Assembly: GCF_003293845.1 (NCBI RefSeq)
Contig: NZ_QLST01000007.1
Span: 108,179 to 172,178, forward strand
Reading direction: 5' to 3'
DNA: 64,000 nucleotides
From: Flavobacterium tibetense
Lineage (GTDB): Bacteria > Bacteroidota > Bacteroidia > Flavobacteriales > Flavobacteriaceae
A program made the translations under genes and the position numbers. Shown here piece by piece: positions 18,653-26,905 of this stretch. Position 1 is the stretch's first letter. Each line of letters starts with the position of its first letter. A model generated the notes under the pieces. The model saw nothing but the letters and a program-made list of their open reading frames with translations. It was not told the DNA's origin and did no database searches.

Positions 18653-19903
18653 CTATAATTTAAAAGCCGCTTTTACTTTGTCTACGAAATCTAATTTTTC
18701 CCAAGTAAATAGCTCTACAGTAACTGTTTTTGTTAATCCGCCTGGAGCAGTAAATGTTTTGGTTACGGTTTCAGGAGTTCTTCCCATGTGACCATAAGCA
18801 GCTGTTTCGCTATAAATTGGATTTCTTAATTTCAAACGTTGTTCGATAAAGTACGGACGCATGTCAAAAATGCTCTCTACTACTTTGCTGATTTCGCCAT
18901 CTGTTAAATTCACTTTTGCAGTTCCGTAAGTATTTACGTTGATTGATGTTGGTTCGGCAACTCCAATTGCATAAGAAACTTGTACTAAAATCTCTTCAGC
19001 CACACCAGCAGCTACTAAGTTTTTAGCAATATGACGAGTCGCATAAGCAGCAGAACGGTCTACTTTAGATGGATCTTTTCCTGAGAAAGCACCACCACCG
19101 TGAGCTCCTTTTCCACCATAAGTATCTACGATGATTTTTCTCCCCGTTAAACCAGTATCTCCGTGAGGTCCTCCAATTACGAATTTTCCTGTTGGGTTAA
19201 TGTGGTATTTAATTGCATCATTGAATAAATGAGCATATTGAGGATTTTTAGCAATCACTCTAGGAATCAAAATTTCAATAATGTCTTTTTTGATTTTTGC
19301 TAACATCGTGGTTTCATCAGCAAAATCATCATGTTGTGTTGAAACTACGATAGCATCAATACGAACAGGTTTGTTATCATCAGAATATTCTAAAGTAACT
19401 TGAGATTTAGCGTCTGGACGTAAGTAAGTGATTTCGTTGTTCTCTCTTCTTAAATCAGCTAAATCTTGTAATAATTGATGAGATAGTTTTAATGCTAACG
19501 GCATGAATTCAGCAGTTTCATTTGTTGCGTACCCAAACATCATTCCTTGGTCACCAGCTCCTTGTTCTTCTTTGCTTGCTCTGTCAACACCTTGGTTAAT
19601 ATCAGCAGATTGCTCATGAATTGCAGATAAAACTCCACAAGAATTTGCTTCAAACATATATTCGCTTTTTGTGTAACCAATTTTCTTGATTACATCTCTT
19701 GCAATAGTTTGTACATCTAAATAAGTGTTTGATTTTACTTCTCCAGCTAAAATTACTTGGCCTGTTGTAACTAACGTTTCACAAGCTACTTTTGACTCAG
19801 GGTCAAATGCTAAAAAGTTATCAATTAATGCGTCTGAAATTTGATCCGCAACTTTGTCAGGATGTCCTTCACTCACTGATTCTGACGTAAATAAATAAGC
19901 CAT
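18653..19903 (-). CDS. metK: S-adenosylmethionine synthase
   Basis: A 416-aa cytoplasmic enzyme making SAM from methionine and ATP. The signature regions [17 protein letters not shown] (start), [12 protein letters not shown] and [16 protein letters not shown] are all intact. It is transcribed away from the metY operon, with which it shares a 608-base control region. Its own leader, from a promoter near 20042, is about 130 nt and can fold into a nested stem structure (see regulatory entry), so SAM-linked RNA control is likely. Full length and standard start. Confidence 0.96.
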   Translation of the reverse strand: MAYLFTSESVSEGHPDKVADQISDALIDNFLAFDPESKVACETLVTTGQVILAGEVKSNTYLDVQTIARDVIKKIGYTKSEYMFEANSCGVLSAIHEQSADINQGVDRASKEEQGAGDQGMMFGYATNETAEFMPLALKLSHQLLQDLADLRRENNEITYLRPDAKSQVTLEYSDDNKPVRIDAIVVSTQHDDFADETTMLAKIKKDIIEILIPRVIAKNPQYAHLFNDAIKYHINPTGKFVIGGPHGDTGLTGRKIIVDTYGGKGAHGGGAFSGKDPSKVDRSAAYATRHIAKNLVAAGVAEEILVQVSYAIGVAEPTSINVNTYGTAKVNLTDGEISKVVESIFDMRPYFIEQRLKLRNPIYSETAAYGHMGRTPETVTKTFTAPGGLTKTVTVELFTWEKLDFVDKVKAAFKL

Positions 19904-19928
19904 AATAAAATATTTTTAAATATTAAGC

Positions 19929-20042
19929 GAGGAAAAAATAATTGCAGGGATTGCGTAAAGGAGTAGTAATACTGCTTTAGCATTTTTTTAATGAGGTTGC
20001 AATCAGTTCAAATTTTTCCTCTTGTTTTCGTTTGCAAATGTA
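19929..20042 (-). promoter_or_regulatory. metK promoter and structured 5' leader (candidate cis-regulatory RNA)
   Basis: On the minus strand a -7 element TACATTTG (20042-20035) starts a leader. GAGGAAAAA in the RNA (20021-20013) pairs perfectly with UUUUUCCUC (19937-19929). Inside that, GAUUGC (20004-19999) pairs with GCAAUC (19954-19949). The enclosed core contains GCAACCUC and UGCUAAAGCAG, words reminiscent of SAM-I riboswitch joining regions, but the rest does not fit SAM-I, and it does not fit SAM-II. The class is therefore unknown; the pairing is seen directly, the function is inferred. Confidence 0.5.
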
Positions 20043-20225
20043 TGAAATGAAATTGAATTTAAAATGGTTGTTAACTTTTTTAATTTAAAAATTACAAAAA
20101 GATAATTTTTATGAATGATTTTCTGATTGAATTGTGTTTTAATTAATAATAATCTAAATAATTGTTTTTAAGTAACAAAATTTAGAAAAATAATCTATTT
20201 ATTTTTTTATTGCAGAAAATAAATC

Positions 20226-20233
20226 TAGTTTTG
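20226..20233 (+). promoter_or_regulatory. Promoter -7 element of the metY leader transcript
   Basis: TAGTTTTG matches TAnnTTTG exactly. A T-rich stretch lies about 20 bases upstream, but a clean -33 TTTG was not found. A start near 20240 would put the first leader ORF about 20 nt from the 5' end. Confidence 0.6.
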
Positions 20234-20258
20234 CCCTGTCAAATTAAAAGAAAAGAAA

Positions 20259-20327
20259 ATGAACTTTACAATGTGCAATATGTGTATAATGATGTGGAAC
20301 AATCCGCAGAGGAAACCTATTGCATAA
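20259..20327 (+). CDS. Met/Cys-rich leader peptide of the metY operon
   Basis: A 22-codon ORF, MNFTMCNMCIMMW then NNPQRKPIA and TAA. It holds five Met, two Cys and one Trp codon in its first 13 positions, far beyond chance. It sits just after a promoter and before a hairpin terminator. Codons 17-18 contain CAGAGG (20307-20312), identical to the terminator's 3' arm, so they can pair with the 5' arm CCTCTG (20355-20360) as an antiterminator. A ribosome stalled at the Met/Cys codons would leave CAGAGG free; one reaching the stop would cover it. This is the standard logic of amino-acid attenuation and suits a gene for homocysteine synthesis. Confidence 0.75.
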   Translation: MNFTMCNMCIMMWNNPQRKPIA

Positions 20328-20352
20328 TTTTAAAAGTAAATTAATACAATAC

Positions 20353-20379
20353 AACCTCTGTCGAAAACAGAGGTTTTTT
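20353..20379 (+). terminator. Attenuator terminator upstream of metY
   Basis: AACCTCTGT (20353-20361) pairs with ACAGAGGTT (20367-20375) around CGAAA, followed by a T-run. It is 25 bases after the leader peptide stop and 132 bases before metY, so it ends transcripts ahead of the structural gene unless antiterminated. Confidence 0.85.
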
Positions 20380-20400
20380 ATTTCTAAAAACACAACAATT

Positions 20401-20451
20401 ATGAAAATAGCAATTTACAATCCAAGACGATGTTGTCGAATGTGTAGCTGA
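20401..20451 (+). CDS. Second, Cys-rich leader peptide ahead of metY
   Basis: A 16-codon ORF, MKIAIYNPRRCCRMCS, then TGA. Three Cys and an internal Met fall within its last six codons. It begins 22 bases after the attenuator terminator and ends 60 bases before metY, so it is only transcribed when the first attenuator is passed. No second intrinsic terminator follows; control by ribosome occupancy, Rho access or coupling is possible. It could be chance, but a CC-x-x-C run beside a sulfur-assimilation gene makes a cysteine sensor plausible. Confidence 0.5.
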   Translation: MKIAIYNPRRCCRMCS

Positions 20452-20511
20452 AAAGCAAACTTCGAAAATAATCTTAATACTTAATACAAATATCTTAATA
20501 CTTAAAATATC

Positions 20512-21804
20512 ATGAGCACAAATAAATTTGCAACAAACGCTTTACACGCAGGACACGATACAACTAAAAACGCTGGAACTAGAGCGGTTCCGATTTACCA
20601 AACCACATCTTACGTTTTCAATAACTCAGATCACGCAGCTAATCTTTTTGGTTTAGCCGAAGCTGGATTCATTTACACAAGATTAAATAATCCAACAAAC
20701 GATATCTTAGAACAACGCTTAGCCAAATTAGAAGGTGGAATTGGAGCTGTCGTAACTGCTTCAGGAACCGCAGCAATTTCAACTGCTTTGTTAACTTTAT
20801 TAAAAGCTGGTGACCATATTGTAGCTTCCAACAGTTTATACGGCGGAACATATAATTTATTAAACGTGACTTTGCCAAGATTAGGGATCACAACAACTTT
20901 CGTAGATCCATCAAATCCTGAAAACTTCTTAAACGCAGCTCAAGAAAATACCCGAGTGTTCTTTGCCGAAAGTTTAGGAAATCCAAAATTAGATGTACTC
21001 GATTTAAAAGCCATTTCAAAAGCAGCACAAACCTACAAAGTGCCTTTTATTGTGGATAACACAGTGGCAACACCCTTTTTGCTAAACCCAATCGAACACG
21101 GAGCCAACATCGTAATTCATTCATTAACCAAATACATCGGTGGAAACGGAACTTCTCTTGGAGGTGTCATCATCGACGCAGGAGATTTTGATTGGAGCAA
21201 CGGAAAATTCCCAGAATTCACAGAACCTTCAGCAGGTTATCACGGATTAAAATATTATGAAGTTTTAGGAGTAGCTTCGTACATTGCAAAAATTAGAATC
21301 GAAGGCTTACGCGATTTAGGAGCTGCTTTAAGTCCGTTTAATGCATTTCAAATTATTCAAGGTTTAGAAACATTGGCTATCCGAATCAAAAAGCACAGTG
21401 AAAATGCTTTGGAATTAGCCAAATGGTTACAAAAACGTCCCGAAGTGGCTTGGGTAAATTATCCTGGATTGATTTCTTCAAAATATTATGATTTAGCGCA
21501 ACAATACTTACCAGAAGGACAAAGTGGTATCGTAACTTTTGGATTAAAAGGTGGTTATGAAGCAGCTAAAAAAGTAGCTGATGAGACTCAATTTTTCTCT
21601 TTGTTGGCGAATATTGGTGATACGAAATCATTAATCATTCACCCAGCAAGTACTACGCACCAACAATTGTCAGAAGAACAACAAATCACAACCGGAGTAA
21701 CGAAAGATTTAATTCGTTTATCCGTTGGATTAGAAGATATCGAAGACTTGAAAACCGATTTACAAAGTGTTTTCGAAAAATTGCCAGTTCAAAATTTAGT
21801 TTAG
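20512..21804 (+). CDS. metY: O-acetylhomoserine sulfhydrylase (aminocarboxypropyltransferase)
   Basis: A 430-aa PLP enzyme of the Cys/Met metabolism family that makes homocysteine from O-acetylhomoserine and sulfide. The N-terminus FATNALHAGHDTTKNAGTRAVPIYQTTSY and the long spacing typical of the MetY branch are present. The Schiff-base lysine is in HSLTKYIGGNGTSLGG. The downstream genes make its substrate (MetX) and homoserine (AK/HSD), which supports the assignment over cystathionine gamma-lyase. Expression is likely governed by the tandem leader peptides upstream. Confidence 0.93.
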   Translation: MSTNKFATNALHAGHDTTKNAGTRAVPIYQTTSYVFNNSDHAANLFGLAEAGFIYTRLNNPTNDILEQRLAKLEGGIGAVVTASGTAAISTALLTLLKAGDHIVASNSLYGGTYNLLNVTLPRLGITTTFVDPSNPENFLNAAQENTRVFFAESLGNPKLDVLDLKAISKAAQTYKVPFIVDNTVATPFLLNPIEHGANIVIHSLTKYIGGNGTSLGGVIIDAGDFDWSNGKFPEFTEPSAGYHGLKYYEVLGVASYIAKIRIEGLRDLGAALSPFNAFQIIQGLETLAIRIKKHSENALELAKWLQKRPEVAWVNYPGLISSKYYDLAQQYLPEGQSGIVTFGLKGGYEAAKKVADETQFFSLLANIGDTKSLIIHPASTTHQQLSEEQQITTGVTKDLIRLSVGLEDIEDLKTDLQSVFEKLPVQNLV

Positions 21805-21824
21805 TTTTTGTTTGTTTGAAAGTG

Positions 21825-21861
21825 AAGACTGCTGAAAGGTTTTCTTGAAGCAGTCTTTTTT
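21825..21861 (+). terminator. Hairpin terminator between metY and metX
   Basis: AAGACTGCT (21825-21833) pairs with AGCAGTCTT (21849-21857), with an inner GAAA/TTTC stem and a T-run. It ends 10 bases before the metX start, so it may partly separate metX from metY or act on the metX ribosome site. Confidence 0.75.
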
Positions 21862-21871
21862 AAAAAGAAAG

Positions 21872-22837
21872 ATGGGTACAATTCAAAAAATAGTGTTCCA
21901 AAATGTTCCATTGCAGAATGGAGTAGTGCAATCAAAAGTGATTTTGTCCTATCAATTGTTCGGGCAACCAGTTGGTTCAGCTCCTTTGGTGGTGGTGAAT
22001 CATGCTTTAACAGGAAATTCGCAAGTTCTTGGTGAAAACGGTTGGTGGCAATCCTTAATTGGCGAGGATAAAATTATCGATACCAAAAAATACGCAGTTT
22101 TAGCCTTCAATATTTCTGGAAATGGTTACCAAGATGCGGAAAATTTGATTGAAAATTATCAAGATTTCACTACTTACGATATTGCGAATTTATTCTGGAA
22201 AGGAGTCGATTCGTTTAAAGTGAATCAAGTTTTTGCAGTGATTGGTGGAAGTTTAGGCGGAGCAATTGCGTGGGAAATGGCAGCAATTCGACCAAAAGCA
22301 ATTGCAAATTTAATTCCGGTTGCAACAAGTTGGAAAGCTTCTGATTGGTTGATTGGAAATGTGCTAATTCAAGATTTGATTCTGAATAATTCCAAAAATC
22401 CAATTCACGATGCCAGAATTCACGCCATGTTATTATACCGAACACCTGAATCATTGCAAGAAAAATTCCATACCCAATTGCAAAATTCGGAAGGATTGTT
22501 TCAAGTGGAAAGTTGGTTGTTGCATCATGGCGAAAAATTGCAAAATCGATTCCAACTTTCGGCTTACAAACTCATGAATCATTTATTGAAAACGACCGAT
22601 ATTTTTAAAAACAAAAATCAAGCAGAAGTCATAAAAAGCATCATATCAAACATTCATTTAATCAGTGTGGATACCGATTATTTTTTTACGGCAAACGAAA
22701 TTAAAACGGCTTTCCAGGAAATCAAAAATTACAAAAACAATGCATTTTATCACGAAATCAAATCCATTCACGGACACGATGCTTTCTTGATTGAATTTGA
22801 ACAATTAAACAACATACTTAAACCTATATTTAATTAG
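21872..22837 (+). CDS. metX: Homoserine O-acetyltransferase
   Basis: A 321-aa alpha/beta-hydrolase-fold acyltransferase that activates homoserine with acetyl-CoA. The nucleophile S127 lies in VIGGSLGGAIAWEMA and the catalytic His, H302, in IHGHDAFLIEF; the Asp is in ISVDTDYFF. ATG 21872 is chosen because earlier in-frame codons lie in the terminator hairpin. It is slightly shorter than typical MetX, but the order metY-metX-homoserine dehydrogenase supports the role. It ends 7 bases before the AK/HSD start. Confidence 0.88.
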   Translation: MGTIQKIVFQNVPLQNGVVQSKVILSYQLFGQPVGSAPLVVVNHALTGNSQVLGENGWWQSLIGEDKIIDTKKYAVLAFNISGNGYQDAENLIENYQDFTTYDIANLFWKGVDSFKVNQVFAVIGGSLGGAIAWEMAAIRPKAIANLIPVATSWKASDWLIGNVLIQDLILNNSKNPIHDARIHAMLLYRTPESLQEKFHTQLQNSEGLFQVESWLLHHGEKLQNRFQLSAYKLMNHLLKTTDIFKNKNQAEVIKSIISNIHLISVDTDYFFTANEIKTAFQEIKNYKNNAFYHEIKSIHGHDAFLIEFEQLNNILKPIFN

Positions 22838-22844
22838 AAAACAA

Positions 22845-25259
22845 ATGAAAATATTAAAATTTGGAGGAAAATCATTAGCAAACGGAGAAGGATTGCAAAA
22901 AGTAGTGCAAACAATTGCTCAAAAATATTTCAATAACGAACCTATTGCGGTGATCGTTTCAGCAAGAGGAAATGCTACAGATGAATTGGTAATTCTATTA
23001 AAAAAAGCACAAGCCAACATCAATTTTCAAGCAGATTTCGAGCAATTCAAAAAATACCAATTGGAAGGTTTGAAGGAAAACATCTTCGAAGAAGAATTCT
23101 CGGTTTTACAAAAATTATTAGAAGGCGTTTCTCTTTTAGGAGATTACAGCGAAAAAATCAAAGACCAAGTCATTGCATATGGCGAAATTCTTTCAGCAAA
23201 ATACTTGGCTAATGTCTTGAACGAAAACAATATCAAAGCACAATTTACGGATGCTCGTCAATTAATAAAAACCGATATCAACTTCGGAAACGCGCAACCA
23301 ATCGAGGCTGTTTCAAAGAAAAATGTCTTAGATTATTTCGAAAAAAATTCGGATAAAGTGAATATTGTTACGGGTTTTATTGGTTCAACTTTACACAACG
23401 AAACCACGACTTTGGGTAGAAACGGCAGTAATTACACCGCTTCCTTATTAGCAAACTATCTAAATGCCGAAGAATTCCAAAATTATACACACGTTGACGG
23501 AATTTTCACAGCTAATCCAGATTTAGTGACTGATGCAAAAAAAATCGAGCGATTGTCTTTCAATGAAGCGAATGAGTTGGCAAACTTTGGAGCGCAAATT
23601 TTACATGCCAAAACCATTATTCCTTTGGTAGAAAAAAACATCCCATTGCGTATTTTAAACACCTTCAATCCTGAAAATGAAGGAACGTTAATCACTGCGG
23701 AACAAACCAATGAAGGTATCAAATCGCTTTCGGTTTTAACGAATGTGTCGTTGATTAATTTAGAAGGAAGAGGTTTGTTAGGAAAAACAGGTGTTGATGC
23801 AAGAATTTTCCGTGTGATGGCTGAAAATGATATTAGTGTGAGTATTATTTCACAAGGTTCTTCAGAAAGAGGAATTGGTTTGGTAGTCAATTCTGACAAG
23901 GCTTCCAAAGCTTTGGTTGGTTTAGAAAAAGAATTTGAAACCGATTTTTACACGAAAGATGTCAATAAAATTTCGGTAAACGATAACATTGCTGTGATTT
24001 CGATTATTGGGCAAGATTTAACGAATTTCCACAAACCATACACCGCTTTAATCCGAAATAAAATCACACCAATTTTATTGAATAATACGGTTACGGGAAG
24101 AAATATCAGTTTGGTGATTAGTCAAGATGAATTCAAACGCGCTTTGAATGTAATTCATGGTGAAATTTTTGGTGTAGCGAAAAAAATCAACATCGCCATT
24201 TTCGGTCACGGAACGGTTGGCGGCACTTTGATTTCCCAAATTTTAGAATCAGCTAAAAATATTGAAACTCGAAAAGGTGTAAAACTGAATGTATTTGCCA
24301 TTGCGAATTCGAAAAAAGTGTTGTTGAATAAATTCGGAATTAACGAAAATTGGAAAGCTACTTTAGAAGACAAAGGTCAAGATTATAAAGTGGAAGATAT
24401 TATCGCTTATTCGAAAGAACATCATCTAGAAAATTTAATCGCGATTGATAATACCGCAAGCTCGACTTTCATTGAAAATTACATTTCATTAGCCGAAAAT
24501 AGTTTCGATTTGATTTCTTCCAATAAAGTCGCGAATACCGTAAGTTTTGATTTTTACAGGAAACTACGAAAAGTCTTAAAAGACAATCAAAAAGAATATT
24601 TGTACGAAACTAATGTTGGTGCTGGATTACCTTTAATTGATACAATAAAATTATTGCATTTATCAGGTGAAAATATCACCAAAATAAAAGGTGTTTTCTC
24701 TGGAACTTTGAGTTATTTATTCAATAATTTTTCAGTTGAAAATAAGAAATTTAGTGAAGTATTACAAGAAGCCATCGATAAAGGTTTCACAGAACCTGAT
24801 TCAAGAGAAGATTTAAACGGAAACGACGTAGGAAGAAAATTATTAATATTAGCCCGCGAATTAGATCTACAAAACGAATTCGAAGAAATCCAAATCCAAA
24901 ATTTAATTCCAGAACCTTTACGAGAAGGAAGTGCAACTGATTTTCTAAAGCGTTTATCAGAATTAGACGGAATTTACCAAAACATCAAAGATGCTCAAGG
25001 TCCAAATGAAGTGTTACGTTACATCGGCGAATTATCAGGCGATTTACAACAAGACAAAGGTAAATTGGAAGTGAAATTAATATCCGTTCCAGCCAAGTCT
25101 GCTTTAGGTTCGTTAAAAGGTTCGGATTCTATTTTCGAAATTTATACAGAATCTTACGGCGAGCAACCTATCGTGATTCAAGGCGCTGGAGCAGGAGCAT
25201 CCGTAACTGCAAGAGGCGTTTTTGGCGACATTTTACGCTTATCTGAAAAAAAATTATAA
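22845..25259 (+). CDS. thrA: Bifunctional aspartate kinase / homoserine dehydrogenase
   Basis: An 804-aa fusion enzyme catalysing the first and third steps from aspartate to homoserine. The kinase domain (residues 1 to about 290) begins MKILKFGGKSLANG and has TTLGRNGSNYTA. ACT-type regulatory domains lie around 300-445 (LEGRGLLGKTGVDARIF). The dehydrogenase domain follows from about 455 (NIAIFGHGTVGGTL), with ETNVGAGLPLIDTIK and GIFSGTLSY-like GVFSGTLSYLFNNF. It is in the metY-metX operon, so here it probably feeds methionine; the ACT domains imply feedback control, effector unknown. Symbol thrA denotes the fusion type. Confidence 0.94.
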   Translation: MKILKFGGKSLANGEGLQKVVQTIAQKYFNNEPIAVIVSARGNATDELVILLKKAQANINFQADFEQFKKYQLEGLKENIFEEEFSVLQKLLEGVSLLGDYSEKIKDQVIAYGEILSAKYLANVLNENNIKAQFTDARQLIKTDINFGNAQPIEAVSKKNVLDYFEKNSDKVNIVTGFIGSTLHNETTTLGRNGSNYTASLLANYLNAEEFQNYTHVDGIFTANPDLVTDAKKIERLSFNEANELANFGAQILHAKTIIPLVEKNIPLRILNTFNPENEGTLITAEQTNEGIKSLSVLTNVSLINLEGRGLLGKTGVDARIFRVMAENDISVSIISQGSSERGIGLVVNSDKASKALVGLEKEFETDFYTKDVNKISVNDNIAVISIIGQDLTNFHKPYTALIRNKITPILLNNTVTGRNISLVISQDEFKRALNVIHGEIFGVAKKINIAIFGHGTVGGTLISQILESAKNIETRKGVKLNVFAIANSKKVLLNKFGINENWKATLEDKGQDYKVEDIIAYSKEHHLENLIAIDNTASSTFIENYISLAENSFDLISSNKVANTVSFDFYRKLRKVLKDNQKEYLYETNVGAGLPLIDTIKLLHLSGENITKIKGVFSGTLSYLFNNFSVENKKFSEVLQEAIDKGFTEPDSREDLNGNDVGRKLLILARELDLQNEFEEIQIQNLIPEPLREGSATDFLKRLSELDGIYQNIKDAQGPNEVLRYIGELSGDLQQDKGKLEVKLISVPAKSALGSLKGSDSIFEIYTESYGEQPIVIQGAGAGASVTARGVFGDILRLSEKKL

Positions 25260-25263
25260 ACTC

Positions 25264-25297
25264 AACCTGCAAGGTTTTCATAACCTTGTAGGTTTTT
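25264..25297 (+). terminator. Terminator after thrA-type gene (also a flavobacterial repeat)
   Basis: AACCTGCAAGGTT (25264-25276) pairs with AACCTTGTAGGTT (25282-25294; one G-U pair), followed by T's. The CCTGCAAGGTT word is a familiar dispersed repeat in this family. Confidence 0.8.
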
Positions 25298-25339
25298 AAA
25301 CTTAAATAAACTTTAATTATTCTTTATAGGTCAAATTAA

Positions 25340-25367
25340 GCTTATATGACTTATATGTTTAAAAAAA
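25340..25367 (+). repeat. Dispersed repeat, ACTTATATGACTTATATG type (copy 2)
   Basis: GCTTATATGACTTATATG plus TTTAAAAAAA, 8 bases before the metZ start codon. See 10308-10333. Confidence 0.7.
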
Positions 25368-25374
25368 CAAAACC

Positions 25375-26547
25375 ATGAGCAATCAAAATTTAGGATTAGA
25401 AACCCAAGCCATCAGAACGCAATTAGAACGAACCCAATATTTAGAACATTCCGTTCCTTTATATTTAACGTCTAGTTTTATTTTTGAAGATGCCGAAGAC
25501 ATGCGCGCTTCGTTTGCGGAAGAAAAGGAAAGAAATATTTACAGCCGATTTTCAAATCCCAATACATTTGAATTTGTTGAGAAAATTTGCCTAATGGAAG
25601 GAGCAGAAGACGGTTACGCTTTCGCAACAGGAATGGCAGCGGTGTATTCAACTTTTGCTGCTTTATTGAATTCGGGCGATCATATCGTTTCAGCAAGTAG
25701 TGTTTTTGGTTCGACACATACGCTGTTTACTAAATATTTTCCGAAATGGAATATTACAACGAGTTATTTTGATGTTAACAAACCAGAAACGATTGAAAAT
25801 TTTATTCAACCAAATACGAAAATCCTTTACGCAGAATCGCCAACGAATCCTGCGGTTGATATTTTAGATTTGGAATTATTGGGAAAAATAGCCAAAAAGC
25901 ACAACTTAATTTTAATTATCGATAACTGTTTTGCAACGCCATACATTCAAAATCCAATTCAATTTGGAGCGGATTTAGTGATTCATTCTGCCACCAAATT
26001 AATCGATGGTCAAGGTCGAGTTTTAGGTGGAGTAACCGTTGGTCGTTCTGATTTAATTCGAGAGATTTATTTATTTTCTCGTAATACCGGACCCGCTTTG
26101 TCGCCTTTCAATGCTTGGGTGTTGTCAAAAAGTTTAGAAACTTTGCCAGTTCGTATCGAAAAACATTGCGAAAACGCTTTAAAAGTGGCCGAATTTTTAG
26201 AAAACCATCCCAATGTGGCTTCAGTGAAATATCCATTTTTGAAATCGCATCTGCAATATGAAGTCGCAAAAAGGCAAATGAAATTAGGTGGAAACATCGT
26301 AGCTTTCGAAATCAAAGGCGGAATTGAATCAGGTAGAAAATTTTTAGATAAAATCAAATTATGTTCGTTGTCTGCGAATTTAGGAGACACGCGTTCGATT
26401 GTAACACATCCAGCTTCAACAACGCATAGTAAATTGACGGAAGAAGAACGATTAGCAGTAAGTATTACGGATGGTTTAGTGCGCGTTTCTGTGGGTTTGG
26501 AAACGGTTCAAGATGTAATTAATGATTTGAAACAAGCGTTAGAATAA
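25375..26547 (+). CDS. metZ: Trans-sulfuration family PLP enzyme (O-succinylhomoserine sulfhydrylase-like)
   Basis: A 390-aa member of the Cys/Met metabolism PLP family, a paralogue of metY from the shorter MetZ/MetB branch. The lysine is in HSATKLIDGQGRVLGG, and the DGQGR variant is typical of MetZ. Given MetX and MetY nearby, it may use O-acetylhomoserine with sulfide or cysteine; the exact substrate cannot be set from sequence. It lies between a terminator and the SAM-I riboswitch, so it may be its own unit or read through from thrA. Confidence 0.85.
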   Translation: MSNQNLGLETQAIRTQLERTQYLEHSVPLYLTSSFIFEDAEDMRASFAEEKERNIYSRFSNPNTFEFVEKICLMEGAEDGYAFATGMAAVYSTFAALLNSGDHIVSASSVFGSTHTLFTKYFPKWNITTSYFDVNKPETIENFIQPNTKILYAESPTNPAVDILDLELLGKIAKKHNLILIIDNCFATPYIQNPIQFGADLVIHSATKLIDGQGRVLGGVTVGRSDLIREIYLFSRNTGPALSPFNAWVLSKSLETLPVRIEKHCENALKVAEFLENHPNVASVKYPFLKSHLQYEVAKRQMKLGGNIVAFEIKGGIESGRKFLDKIKLCSLSANLGDTRSIVTHPASTTHSKLTEEERLAVSITDGLVRVSVGLETVQDVINDLKQALE

Positions 26548-26670
26548 AACTTTTTAAATTATTTTATAGATTTATATTCTTAATTTAAGATTAAAGAAGG
26601 AATATAAATCTATAAACAATATTTTTTTAATGAAATTTTAGAAAATATTTCATAATTTCAATTTTGTCAC

Positions 26671-26678
26671 TACATTTG
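26671..26678 (+). promoter_or_regulatory. Promoter -7 element of the riboswitch-metH transcript
   Basis: TACATTTG matches TAnnTTTG and lies 23 bases upstream of the riboswitch P1 stem. The -33 element is weak. Confidence 0.6.
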
Positions 26679-26701
26679 CAGTGTTCATAAACATACTGTT
26701 T

Positions 26702-26808
26702 GTTATCACGAAAGCTGGAGGGAATAGACCCTACGAAAGCTTAGCAACCTCCCGCGCTTGTGGAAAGGTGCTACATTCTATTCCGATTATTTATCGGAAG
26801 CAGATAAC
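26702..26808 (+). promoter_or_regulatory. SAM-I (S-box) riboswitch
   Basis: P1 is GTTATC (26702-26707) with GATAAC (26803-26808). The conserved core follows: GCTGGAGGGA, then GACCC...GAAAGC...GCAACC, then GGTGCTA with a TTC bulge, and a P4 stem TTCCGAT/ATCGGAA (26781-26799). SAM-I aptamers bind SAM and lower expression of methionine genes. A second GATAAC at 26834-26839 could compete for the 5' P1 strand and form part of a switch. No clear intrinsic terminator follows, so translational or other control of metH is possible. Confidence 0.92.
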
Positions 26809-26905
26809 CTAAGGAAATCCTCTCCAATTTCTTGATAACATATTAATAATATAAACTTTGTGAAACTCTGTGAAAACTTAGCGTAACTCTGTGTAACAAA
26901 AAAAT

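Noticed and set aside
19850..19990. Minus-strand ORF beginning MLKQYYYSF in the metK leader, considered as a leader peptide
   Set aside because: It overlaps the metK start in another frame, is not rich in Met or Cys, and no terminator follows. The RNA structure explains the stretch better.
19929..20021. metK leader as a SAM-II riboswitch
   Set aside because: The CUGAUU and GCUAAA words occur, but the compact H-type pseudoknot spacing of SAM-II could not be fitted.
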